DNA of 31,716 nucleotides, taken from a virus. The notes below the pieces were generated by a model. The model worked only from the letters and a program-made list of their open reading frames with translations, was not told where the DNA came from and did no database searches. The stretch covers positions 1-31,716 of IMG/VR virus record IMGVR_UViG_3300022602_000287. One strand, written 5' to 3'. Shown piece after piece: positions 1 through 7,123 of the stretch. Made by a program: the position numbers and the translations under genes. Numbering within the stretch: the stretch's first letter is position 1; the number at the start of each line of letters is the position of its first letter.

Positions 1-856
1 TTCAATTAATGTTATCTCAAACGTTATTGTTGACAGCAACGGCATTACGATTTTCACGAATACGAACGTATCGGCATCTGTAGGGTCAAAAAGACCGTAT
101 ACGATCTTCCCGTATTTCCGTTCTGTGCTGTTTTTGAACGATTATGGCGTGTATGCACTTGTTGGTAGCACGACAACCAAACTATCAGACCCTTTAGACG
201 GTATTTTCCCTAATATCGACTTCACATACCCGATTTATGCAGGTCAAGTGCTGCTGAACAACATTTTGTGCGCTGCATTTAACTTTAGATACTATGATGC
301 GATATTTACTAAGTCATATCGCTATATTCAGGCTGTTTTCTTTGAAAAAAAGTGGTTTTTGACTTCTCAAGGCGATAATCTGACATATATCACTTCTGTC
401 CCGCTAAATGGTGTAATTACGCTCTTTGGAACGGATGGAAAGACTTTATATCGCCTATATCAGTCTGCTACAACGCCTATCACCAGTAGGATTCAAACTG
501 CTTTGCTTCCGATGGGCGATCCTATCAGAACAAAACAGGCGTTAAAGATCGGTATAGAGGCTACAGCATCAAATTCTAGCGTAGCAGTACTCAATACTAC
601 GGTAGATAATGAAAATCGGTCTAGCAGCCCTTATACGCTTACAAGTAGTGCGATTTGGCAAAACAATTCGTTGCAAACAATTCCTTGGAGCAACAATTCA
701 GGTGTAGTGATCGGATGGGGCAATACCGGGTACAACTTGTACAAAACGGATGCTCAACAGTATGGTAAATACCTTGGAATAACGGTAACATCTGTATCAC
801 CTGAATTTGTTATCAACGGCTTCCAATACGAACATGAATTAAGAGTGAGGTTCTAG
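1..856 (+). CDS. Virion structural protein, C-terminal part (possible beta-propeller head/tail completion protein)
   Basis: The reading frame is open from base 2 to the TAG at 854-856, so the gene starts outside the window and at least 284 residues are visible. The first in-frame ATG (125) has no convincing ribosome site, so I treat it as internal. The protein is rich in short beta-strand-like segments with aromatic residues (for example GDNLTYITSVPLNG and LFGTDGKTLYRLYQ). These resemble propeller-type nozzle or packaged-DNA-stabilisation proteins of short-tailed phages. That assignment is inference from composition and from its position immediately before the tail-fibre genes. The next gene starts with GTG inside this stop codon, so the two are translationally coupled. 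I cannot name the family with certainty. Confidence 0.6.
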   Translation, partial: SINVISNVIVDSNGITIFTNTNVSASVGSKRPYTIFPYFRSVLFLNDYGVYALVGSTTTKLSDPLDGIFPNIDFTYPIYAGQVLLNNILCAAFNFRYYDAIFTKSYRYIQAVFFEKKWFLTSQGDNLTYITSVPLNGVITLFGTDGKTLYRLYQSATTPITSRIQTALLPMGDPIRTKQALKIGIEATASNSSVAVLNTTVDNENRSSSPYTLTSSAIWQNNSLQTIPWSNNSGVVIGWGNTGYNLYKTDAQQYGKYLGITVTSVSPEFVINGFQYEHELRVRF

Positions 857-1437
857 TGACTAAACCTGTTTCCAGCGTAGCCAATACATTTGCAACAGCA
901 GGGTCAACTATCCCACTGTCGTACTTGGATGCTGACTTTTCACAAATTATTGGTTACTTAAATGATCTAAATCTTTATAGTAACTACACAACGGATGTAG
1001 GTACGCCTAACGTTGTGGTGTTGAATTTCCCAAGTGGGATTACAAGTAGCTCAATTAGCACAGGTACGCAGCTTTTATTTAAGGCTTCTAACTTAAATAC
1101 GGGTGCAACGACATTAACGGTTCAAGTTAATTCTGTCACGATTGCAGCGGCTCAACCGATTGTTAATGAAGACGGTGGCGCATTAAGCGGTAACTCATTA
1201 TTAGTAGGCGGTATTTATTCCGTTACGTATTCAGGTTCAAACTGGATATTAGGCGGTGGTGGATCAGGTAGTGGTGGCGGTGCAAGTGCAAATGGATGTA
1301 TTTATCAGAACAATACAAACATTACGTCAAACTACACAATGTCCACAGGTACAAATGGATTTAGTGTAGGTCCTATTACGATTGCATCAGGCGTAACGGT
1401 AACTGTCCCAAGCGGTCAGCGTTGGGTTGTGCTTTAA
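856..1437 (+). CDS. Tail-fibre-like protein with shared C-terminal cap
   Basis: 193 residues, GTG start overlapping the previous stop (TAGTG), with a purine-rich GTGAGG upstream. The body is Thr/Ser/Asn/Gly-rich and beta-prone, with a Gly-Ser-rich linker around residues 132-145 (GGGGSGSGGGASANG). The last ~40 residues end in GVTVTVPSGQRWVVL. The same ending, GVTVTVSSGSRWVVL, closes the fibre gene at 3810-5000; by eye about 23 of the last 42 residues are identical. The family of this ending is common at the C-termini of phage fibre proteins, where it may cap or trimerise the fibre (inference). It probably forms part of the tail-tip receptor-binding apparatus. Confidence 0.65.
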   Translation: MTKPVSSVANTFATAGSTIPLSYLDADFSQIIGYLNDLNLYSNYTTDVGTPNVVVLNFPSGITSSSISTGTQLLFKASNLNTGATTLTVQVNSVTIAAAQPIVNEDGGALSGNSLLVGGIYSVTYSGSNWILGGGGSGSGGGASANGCIYQNNTNITSNYTMSTGTNGFSVGPITIASGVTVTVPSGQRWVVL

Positions 1438-1446
1438 GGAAAACAA

Positions 1447-2565
1447 ATGGCATACGGAACATTAAATGTTGATTCAGTCAGCACAAGTAGCGGTCAAATA
1501 CTTGGTGCTGGTAACGCTACAGGATTCAAGAACCGCATTATCAATGGTGCGATGACGATTGACCAGAGGAATAATGGCTCTCAATTTACTACGGGTACAG
1601 GCACAACTATTTACACGCTAGATAGATGGAATGCTATTTATGCCCAAACCTCTAAGTACACGGTTCAACAAAATGCTGGATCGGTAACGCCCCCGGTTGG
1701 ATTTACTAATTATCTTGGCGTAACCTCATCATCGGCATACTCTGTTGGATCAAGTGATTATTTTTCAGTTAGAGAAATAATTGAGGGATATAACGTTGCT
1801 GATTTGGCTTGGGGTACTGCAAATGCAAAACCTGTAACGCTATCGTTTTGGGTTTATTCTAGTTTGACTGGTACATTTGGTGGCGCATTTGTAAACGGTT
1901 CTGAAAATCGTTCATACCCATTTAGTTATTCTGTTCCTTCTGCAAATACTTGGACATACATTACGGTATCAATTGCTGGTGATACAACGGGAACTTGGGC
2001 AACAAACAATTCAGCAGGACTACAAATACGTTTTGGTTTAGGCGCAGGTTCTACATTTTTAGGTACAGCCGGTGCTTGGGCGGCAGGAAACTACATTCAA
2101 CCAACTGGAACAGTCAGCGTAGTTGGCACTAACGGTGCAACTTTCTACATCACAGGCGTACAACTAGAAGTAGGCTCAGTAGCAACATCATTTGATGTGC
2201 GTGACTATGGGCGTGAGTTGATATTGTGTCAGCGTTATTACATTCGTTATAAGAATCAATCCCCAGCTGGTTACGTTCTTGTTTCTACGGGAAGAACAAT
2301 TAACACAACTTATGGCGATACTTTCTTTTCAACGCCTGTTTCTATGCGAACAGCACCTACATTGAATTATTCTGCTTTAAGTGATTTTCAATCTGCTTAT
2401 GGAACAGCAACCGCTATTTCTTTTGAGCAAACCGCTGCGCCTTTTACAACAATGGGTATATACGTATCGCCTTCTTCTGGTTCTGGAAGCAATCAAGTAC
2501 AAATATTGCAATTTCAAAATGTGAATACCACAACAGCATTTATTGATTTCTCTGCGGAGTTATAA
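1447..2565 (+). CDS. Tail fibre protein with carbohydrate-binding-like domain
   Basis: 372 residues starting at ATG 1447 with AAGGA at 1436-1440. The segment FKNRIINGAMTIDQRNNG near residue 27, followed by YTLDRW and later GVQLEVGSVATSFDVRDYGRELILCQRYY-type sequence near residues 237-265, is the signature layout of a widespread phage tail-fibre domain resembling carbohydrate-binding jelly rolls. The ~100 residues after LCQRYY form a separate C-terminal domain that probably varies with the receptor. It lies in a run of adhesin genes with the same transcription direction. The role in host surface binding is inferred from the family; no enzyme motif is visible. Confidence 0.75.
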   Translation: MAYGTLNVDSVSTSSGQILGAGNATGFKNRIINGAMTIDQRNNGSQFTTGTGTTIYTLDRWNAIYAQTSKYTVQQNAGSVTPPVGFTNYLGVTSSSAYSVGSSDYFSVREIIEGYNVADLAWGTANAKPVTLSFWVYSSLTGTFGGAFVNGSENRSYPFSYSVPSANTWTYITVSIAGDTTGTWATNNSAGLQIRFGLGAGSTFLGTAGAWAAGNYIQPTGTVSVVGTNGATFYITGVQLEVGSVATSFDVRDYGRELILCQRYYIRYKNQSPAGYVLVSTGRTINTTYGDTFFSTPVSMRTAPTLNYSALSDFQSAYGTATAISFEQTAAPFTTMGIYVSPSSGSGSNQVQILQFQNVNTTTAFIDFSAEL

Positions 2566-2566
2566 A

Positions 2567-2740
2567 ATGTATAAGTTAGTTAAAACGGGAAATGGACAAA
2601 ACATTAACCTTGTAGGAACAAACATTCATATACCCGAAAATTTAGACAATGCAGATTATCAAGCCTATTTAAAATGGGTTTCTGAAGGCAACACGCCCGA
2701 ACCCGCTGAAGGCAACACACCTGAACCCGCAGGAGCATAA
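2567..2740 (+). CDS. Small conserved-type protein with EGNTPEPA tandem repeat
   Basis: 57 residues. I place the start at ATG 2567 because GGAG (2556-2559) is 7 nt upstream; a TTG at 2543 in the same frame would run into the end of the fibre gene. The N-terminus (MYKLVKTGNGQNINLV) and the middle (IPENLDNADYQAYLKWVSEGNTPEPA) resemble short phage proteins that accompany tail fibres. The C-terminus is an exact two-copy repeat of eight residues, EGNTPEPA, encoded by a 24-nt tandem duplication. The function is unknown; a tail-fibre accessory role is suggested only by the neighbours. Confidence 0.6.
   Translation: MYKLVKTGNGQNINLVGTNIHIPENLDNADYQAYLKWVSEGNTPEPAEGNTPEPAGA
2684..2731 (+). repeat. 24-nt tandem duplication inside the 57-aa gene
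   Basis: Two adjacent 24-nt units (2684-2707 and 2708-2731) differ at three positions and both encode EGNTPEPA. The differences are synonymous, which indicates that the duplication is not brand new and that the peptide has been maintained. Confidence 0.85.
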
Positions 2741-2743
2741 GAC

Positions 2744-3283
2744 ATGGCATCCAGTATAAATGCAAGCACATCGGCAGGATTGGTATCTACTGCTGATCTA
2801 AGCGGTGTGCTTCAACTACAAAGTAACGGTACAACGATTGCAACGATCAGCTCTACTGGTGTGCAGACCAACGTAGGTGCGCCTGCATTTAGCGCATATC
2901 AAAGTTCTGCACAAACTTTATCAAGCGCAACATACACAAAACTACAATTTCAAACGAAAGAATTTGACACAAACAGCAACTTTGATGCTGTAACAAATTA
3001 TAGGTTTACGCCTACTGTAGCAGGATACTATCAGGTTAATGGTCAGTTCTCGGTTGGTTCTAGTGCAACAAGTATGTCACCTGCTATTTATAAAAATGGT
3101 TCTATTTATAAATCAGGTAACAACTCAACGTCTAATCAAAATACAGCTACCGTTTCTTGTATTGTTTATTTAAACGGTTCTACTGATTACATTGAGTTTT
3201 ATGGATACTTGGCTTCTGGACAAGCATTAAATGCTACAGCTTCAGCGACATACTTCCAAGCTGCAATGGTAAGGAGTGCATAA
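2744..3283 (+). CDS. C1q-like tail/collar protein
   Basis: 179 residues, ATG at 2744 with AGGAG at 2731-2735. Residues 1-45 are a Ser/Thr-rich stalk (MASSINASTSAGL...). From about residue 46 the pattern PAFSAYQSSAQTLSS, then TKEFDTNSNFD, YRFTPTVAGYYQVNG, YKNGSIYKSG and YFQAAMV matches the C1q/TNF-like jelly-roll domain found in many bacterial and phage surface proteins. Such domains trimerise and bind ligands, so this is probably an adhesin at the tail or capsid surface. Its stop overlaps the next start (TAATG), indicating coupled translation. Confidence 0.8.
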   Translation: MASSINASTSAGLVSTADLSGVLQLQSNGTTIATISSTGVQTNVGAPAFSAYQSSAQTLSSATYTKLQFQTKEFDTNSNFDAVTNYRFTPTVAGYYQVNGQFSVGSSATSMSPAIYKNGSIYKSGNNSTSNQNTATVSCIVYLNGSTDYIEFYGYLASGQALNATASATYFQAAMVRSA

Positions 3284-3462
3284 TGACTTTATACGACAAG
3301 ATTATTAAGCTATATCCATCTTTAACGTCTGCTGATTTTTGCCCACCTTTGGGAACAATCATGTTGCAGAACGATAGTGATGGTAAAGGTGACTACATCA
3401 AGTCTTGGACAAACAGCAATCCTGAACCGACAGCGGAACAGTTAGCTGCAATTACTGAGTAA
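3283..3462 (+). CDS. XkdW-like small phage protein
   Basis: 59 residues, starting at ATG 3283 within the TAATG overlap with the C1q-like gene; AAGGAG lies at 3271-3276. The sequence MTLYDKIIKLYPSL, then MLQNDSDGKGDYIKSW and finally NPEPTAEQLAAI fits the XkdW family (PF09636), short proteins next to tail-fibre genes whose exact role is unclear. A role in fibre assembly or attachment is inference from family position. The gene is easily missed because of its length. Confidence 0.65.
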   Translation: MTLYDKIIKLYPSLTSADFCPPLGTIMLQNDSDGKGDYIKSWTNSNPEPTAEQLAAITE

Positions 3463-3470
3463 GGACAATC

Positions 3471-3797
3471 ATGGGCATCAACGCATTTACCAAAACAGGC
3501 AATACGGTAACGTTTACTGCTAACGTAACTGCGCCTACGCCTGTGCAAGTGACTAACAGCACAATTGGCGGTAATCAATATCGCATCATCAATGCCGGAA
3601 CAACCGTTGTGTTTTTAGGTTATGGCAACACTGCATCTGATGCCACCAATGCTGCAACAACAATAACGACTACTGGACAAGCGTTTCCGTTATTGCCAAG
3701 CACCGATGAAATCTTGACGTTTGTCCCTAATGCTTATTTTACGGGTGTGAGTACAGGTGCAGCGGTTGTGTACATCACGCCGGGCGATGGACTTTGA
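3471..3797 (+). CDS. Hypothetical beta-rich tail-region protein
   Basis: 108 residues, ATG at 3471 with AAGGA at 3461-3465. The sequence is Thr/Val/Gly-rich with few charged residues (for example TVTFTANVTAPTPVQV and STGAAVVYITPGDGL), as expected for a compact beta-sandwich virion protein. No known motif is visible. It lies between the XkdW-like gene and the large fibre gene in the same operon, 12 nt before the latter, so a place in the tail-tip complex is likely but unproved. Confidence 0.6.
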   Translation: MGINAFTKTGNTVTFTANVTAPTPVQVTNSTIGGNQYRIINAGTTVVFLGYGNTASDATNAATTITTTGQAFPLLPSTDEILTFVPNAYFTGVSTGAAVVYITPGDGL

Positions 3798-3809
3798 TTG
3801 GAGTGTTAA

Positions 3810-5000
3810 ATGCTAAAGGTTGCTGGCGGCGGTGGAGGTGGCACAGCGGGTGCTGTAGCGTATCAAGGTACTTGGAACGCATCCACTAACAATCCAACAC
3901 TTACATCTGGTGTTGGAACAAAGGGTAACTACTACGTAGTATCCACTGCTGGCACAACTACGCTTGACGGTATCAGTCTATGGAGCGTAGGCGATTGGGC
4001 GGTATTTAACGGAACAGTTTGGCAAAAAGTTAACGGTTCTACAAACGAGGCGTTTGGGAATATTACCGTAACCAGTTTGACAGGATATATGTATGCAAAT
4101 AATACAAGTCCTGTTACAGCATCGACAACCATTCCAGTAGCAAACGTATCAGGTGCGGTCGCTAATACGACATACGTACTTGCCGGTACAGGTTTGTCCG
4201 GTGGCGGTGCGCTAACTGGAAACGTGACATTAACTAACGCTGGTGTGACTGCGTTTAACACTAGAACAGGTAACGTTACCCTTTCCTCCTCAGACGTAAC
4301 CACAGCACTAGGATATACACCCGGAACAGGTAACGGCACAGTAACGTCCGTTGCAACTGGAACGGGGTTGAGTGGTGGACCGATTACAGGTTCAGGCACG
4401 ATCAGCATTGCCAATACAACGGTCACAGCCGCTACGTATGGTCTAGCTAACTCTGTATCTCAAGTTACGTTTAACGCTCAAGGACAGGCTACAAGCGCAT
4501 CTAACGTACTTATTTCAATAGCCAATACTCAAGTGACAGGCTTGGGTACGATGGCGACTCAAAACGCCAATGCAGTAACGATTACAGGCGGCACAGCAGA
4601 TAACGTATCTATTGGTGCAACGACTCCTGCTAACGCTGTATTTATTCAAGCGACTGCTAACAATGGTTTTTATTCCAAGAGTACGTTTGGTGGCTCGTAC
4701 ACAGACGGTATTGTTGTTGATTACGTTACCGGGAACGGACGTTTTAGCGTAGGAACAAACGATCAATTTACTTGGTACAACGGTGGTGTTGCTAACGTAG
4801 CTTTGGCTAATTTAAGTGTTACAGGTGTTTACTCTGCATCTGCGCTTAATGCAACGAATGGTTTAGTCATTAACAATCAAACGGTAGCAACAAGTTACAC
4901 CGTACCCGTTGGATCATCCGCTATGTCTGCCGGTCCAATGACCATTAACAATGGGGTGACTGTCACGGTTTCGTCGGGATCAAGATGGGTGGTTTTATAA
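3810..5000 (+). CDS. Large tail fibre protein
   Basis: 396 residues. The N-terminus has a glycine run (AGGGGGGTAGA, residues 5-15) followed by GTWNASTNNPTLTSGVGTKG and a short W-containing module (LWSVGDWAVFNGTVWQKV). This is a layout often seen in phage fibres before the shaft. The shaft carries two related blocks, GTGLSGGGALTGNVTL and GTGLSGGPITGSGTISI, separated by the NTRTGNVTLSSSDVTTALGYTP element typical of phage fibres. The C-terminus ends in the same RWVVL cap as the 856-1437 protein. Receptor recognition is the likely role. GAGTG (3800-3804) is a plausible ribosome site for ATG 3810. Confidence 0.75.
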   Translation: MLKVAGGGGGGTAGAVAYQGTWNASTNNPTLTSGVGTKGNYYVVSTAGTTTLDGISLWSVGDWAVFNGTVWQKVNGSTNEAFGNITVTSLTGYMYANNTSPVTASTTIPVANVSGAVANTTYVLAGTGLSGGGALTGNVTLTNAGVTAFNTRTGNVTLSSSDVTTALGYTPGTGNGTVTSVATGTGLSGGPITGSGTISIANTTVTAATYGLANSVSQVTFNAQGQATSASNVLISIANTQVTGLGTMATQNANAVTITGGTADNVSIGATTPANAVFIQATANNGFYSKSTFGGSYTDGIVVDYVTGNGRFSVGTNDQFTWYNGGVANVALANLSVTGVYSASALNATNGLVINNQTVATSYTVPVGSSAMSAGPMTINNGVTVTVSSGSRWVVL

Positions 5001-5001
5001 C

Positions 5002-5226
5002 ATGGATCAATTTCAAACTTTCTTTAATCTTATCGTAGCTATCTGTGGCGCACTTGCAGGTTGGGTGCTAAACAACATTACTAAGAGTATTGATCGTTTG
5101 GATGAGGATGTGAGATCAATGCCTCACGATTATGTGTCAAAAGATGATTACCGAACCGACATTACTGAAATTAAAGGTATGTTGTCTGAGATTTATAAAG
5201 AATTGCGTTTAAAGGCTGATAAATAA
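5002..5226 (+). CDS. Membrane-anchored coiled-coil protein (holin or lysis accessory candidate)
   Basis: 74 residues. Residues 6-24 (TFFNLIVAICGALAGWVLN) form one transmembrane segment. The rest is charged and helical with heptad-like spacing (SIDRLDEDVRSMP, then DITEIKGMLSEIYKELRL). The layout resembles small phage membrane proteins with an N-terminal TM and a cytoplasmic or periplasmic coiled coil, including XhlA-type proteins, but no diagnostic motif is seen. The stop codon overlaps the next start (TAATG). A second holin candidate lies at 13010-13411, so a role in lysis is only one possibility. Confidence 0.6.
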   Translation: MDQFQTFFNLIVAICGALAGWVLNNITKSIDRLDEDVRSMPHDYVSKDDYRTDITEIKGMLSEIYKELRLKADK

Positions 5227-5570
5227 TGGATTATGCAGCGTTATCGACCGTAGAATTTGGTGACATCGACTCTTTAGGACAATTTCTCTTTGAAAATGGT
5301 CTACAACACCAGGTTTTTCGGGATACGCTGTTTGCACAAGGCTATATCATCCCTGCATACGACTTAATGGACGCAAATCCTGATAATTTGGACGATTGGT
5401 TGCTCTCTCATCAGGACGAACATCAGGCTATTGCGAACCTTTTACAGCTTGATAATCCTGAAAATATGTTGGATGTAGATTGGAACGTAGAAGATGATTT
5501 TTATGATTGGATCGCTTCTCACTTGTACATTCACGAACAAATTGCGTCTGCCTTGAACATTACAAGCTAG
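5226..5570 (+). CDS. Acidic protein with three W/F-L..H...H repeats
   Basis: 114 residues, strongly acidic. The sequence shows three degenerate repeats of about 25 residues: FLFENGLQHQVFRDTLFAQG (around 19-38), DWLLSHQDEHQAIANLLQL (around 57-75) and DWIASHLYIHEQIASALNI (around 94-112). Each repeat has an aromatic-Leu pair, spaced histidines and a hydrophobic helix end. I recognise the style from hypothetical proteins of other phages but know no function. The paired histidines could bind a metal, but this is speculative. It is coupled to the preceding membrane protein gene by TAATG. Confidence 0.6.
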   Translation: MDYAALSTVEFGDIDSLGQFLFENGLQHQVFRDTLFAQGYIIPAYDLMDANPDNLDDWLLSHQDEHQAIANLLQLDNPENMLDVDWNVEDDFYDWIASHLYIHEQIASALNITS

Positions 5571-5617
5571 ATTAGAAAAAGTTTCCCCCGCCTCCAAAAA
5601 AAATGGGTTTTCGGTAA

Positions 5618-7123
5618 ATGGATGGATATAGTTTCGTTAGTAGTGGTGATGGCTCTGGATACTATGTCGATCCAAATGGCAACATTGTCACGGCTGCTGA
5701 CTATCAAGCGCAGCAACAACAAGCTATTACGCCACAAAATGTTGCGGCTGCATATCAACAAGTTACTGGAAATCAACCGCCTCCAGAGTGGGTTGAGCAG
5801 ACTGTAGCGGCATATAACAATCCAGGCGATACGATTCAAAACGTATTGCAAGATACTGCTACAGCAGCAGTTGCACAAGGCACTCCAATTACTCAGGCTG
5901 CAATAGCTGATACCCCATCTGCTTGGACACAGGGTTATGCTCAAGCGACTGGTCAGCCATATCAGATCAATGATTACACAGGCACGCCAACCATTAACGT
6001 TGATGCTAACGGTAACGTAACGGCATGGCGTGGTGCTTCAGGACAAATTTGGACACCCGCAAGTTACAACAAGGCGGTAGCGACCGGACAGGTTGCTGAA
6101 CCTAGTAATGCAAATCCAGTTGATATTGCTCCTCTACAAAACATACAGACACCAGGAATATTGCAAAGTGTATTGCAAGGTGTATTGTTTGTTGGTGGTG
6201 CTGCGTTAACAGCGGGATTAGGAAGCTCTGTCGCTAGTGCTTTGGGTGAGGCGTTGGGTGCTGAAGCAGGAAGTTCTGCTGCCACACAAATTGGTAATGC
6301 CGTTCTCCAGGCTGCAAAGGCAGGGGTATCAGGAGCGTTATCTAATCAAAATCCTTTGATTTCTGCTCTTAGTGCAGGAATAAACCCGTTTGTTGGGTCT
6401 GGTGTCTCTGACTTATTGCAAGGCGCAGGTGTTGCTGCTGACGCTGCCAAGACGATTGGAAGTGCGGTTGGGGGTGCGGTCAGTGGTGCAGGTGGCGCAT
6501 TAGCAAGTGGAAAGACAGGATCACAAATTGGTCAAGGTGCAGAGTTGGGCGCAGCAGAATCTGGCGTTTCATCTGGATTTCAGACTGCGGCAACTGAGGC
6601 AACCACGCCTGATTGGGTGACGCAATTGATGGAGCAAGATATTGCTCCTGCGGATACAGATTTAGCTATTCAACAAGCTAAAGACGCACAAAGCCTTGCA
6701 AAAGGACTCAGTAATGTTGAATCTTTAGCGCAACAGTATCTAATTAACCCAGAACTTGCTAAATTATTGGGTATAGACGTTACGACATCTGAAACAGAAG
6801 CTCCTGCAACTGGTGCGCCTGGTCAAACTAGTGCGCCAACCACAACCACTAAGATTTCATCATCTGGTACAGGCGGTACTCGTGGCACAAGTGGTGGTGC
6901 AGGTGGCGGTAGTAGTGTTACTTTTGGCGGTGTGACTGAATATGGTCCAGGTGGGGTTAATACGACTGGATCACCGAGTACACAGGCATTAGCAAGCGCA
7001 TTAAACGTAGGATCACCAAGTTCAGCAACAAGTGATGTACCTGATCCTTCAACGGGTGGGCAACAACAGAACGTATGGAATCAAGCATCATTAAGAGTTA
7101 AAGACGATACAGGGAGTTATTGA
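5618..7123 (+). CDS. Large Gly/Ala/Gln-rich protein, candidate internal virion (ejection) protein
   Basis: 501 residues, low complexity. Residues 1-60 carry Tyr/Gln-rich sequence (YYVDPNGNIVTAADYQAQQQ). Residues ~185-310 are Ala/Gly-rich and could form amphipathic or membrane-active helices (LFVGGAALTAGLGSSVASAL, AVGGAVSGAGGALASG). The C-terminus is a Ser/Thr/Gly linker. It has no enzyme motif. As first of four large adjacent proteins after the fibre genes, it may be packaged and ejected, as with internal proteins of podoviruses (inference). No good ribosome site precedes ATG 5618, which follows an unusual C-run/A-run tract at 5584-5603. Confidence 0.6.
   Translation: MDGYSFVSSGDGSGYYVDPNGNIVTAADYQAQQQQAITPQNVAAAYQQVTGNQPPPEWVEQTVAAYNNPGDTIQNVLQDTATAAVAQGTPITQAAIADTPSAWTQGYAQATGQPYQINDYTGTPTINVDANGNVTAWRGASGQIWTPASYNKAVATGQVAEPSNANPVDIAPLQNIQTPGILQSVLQGVLFVGGAALTAGLGSSVASALGEALGAEAGSSAATQIGNAVLQAAKAGVSGALSNQNPLISALSAGINPFVGSGVSDLLQGAGVAADAAKTIGSAVGGAVSGAGGALASGKTGSQIGQGAELGAAESGVSSGFQTAATEATTPDWVTQLMEQDIAPADTDLAIQQAKDAQSLAKGLSNVESLAQQYLINPELAKLLGIDVTTSETEAPATGAPGQTSAPTTTTKISSSGTGGTRGTSGGAGGGSSVTFGGVTEYGPGGVNTTGSPSTQALASALNVGSPSSATSDVPDPSTGGQQQNVWNQASLRVKDDTGSY

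Noticed and set aside
3932-4426. 164-codon minus-strand ORF opposite the large fibre gene
   Set aside because: Antisense shadow of the Thr/Val-rich fibre repeat sequence; no ribosome site or operon context.
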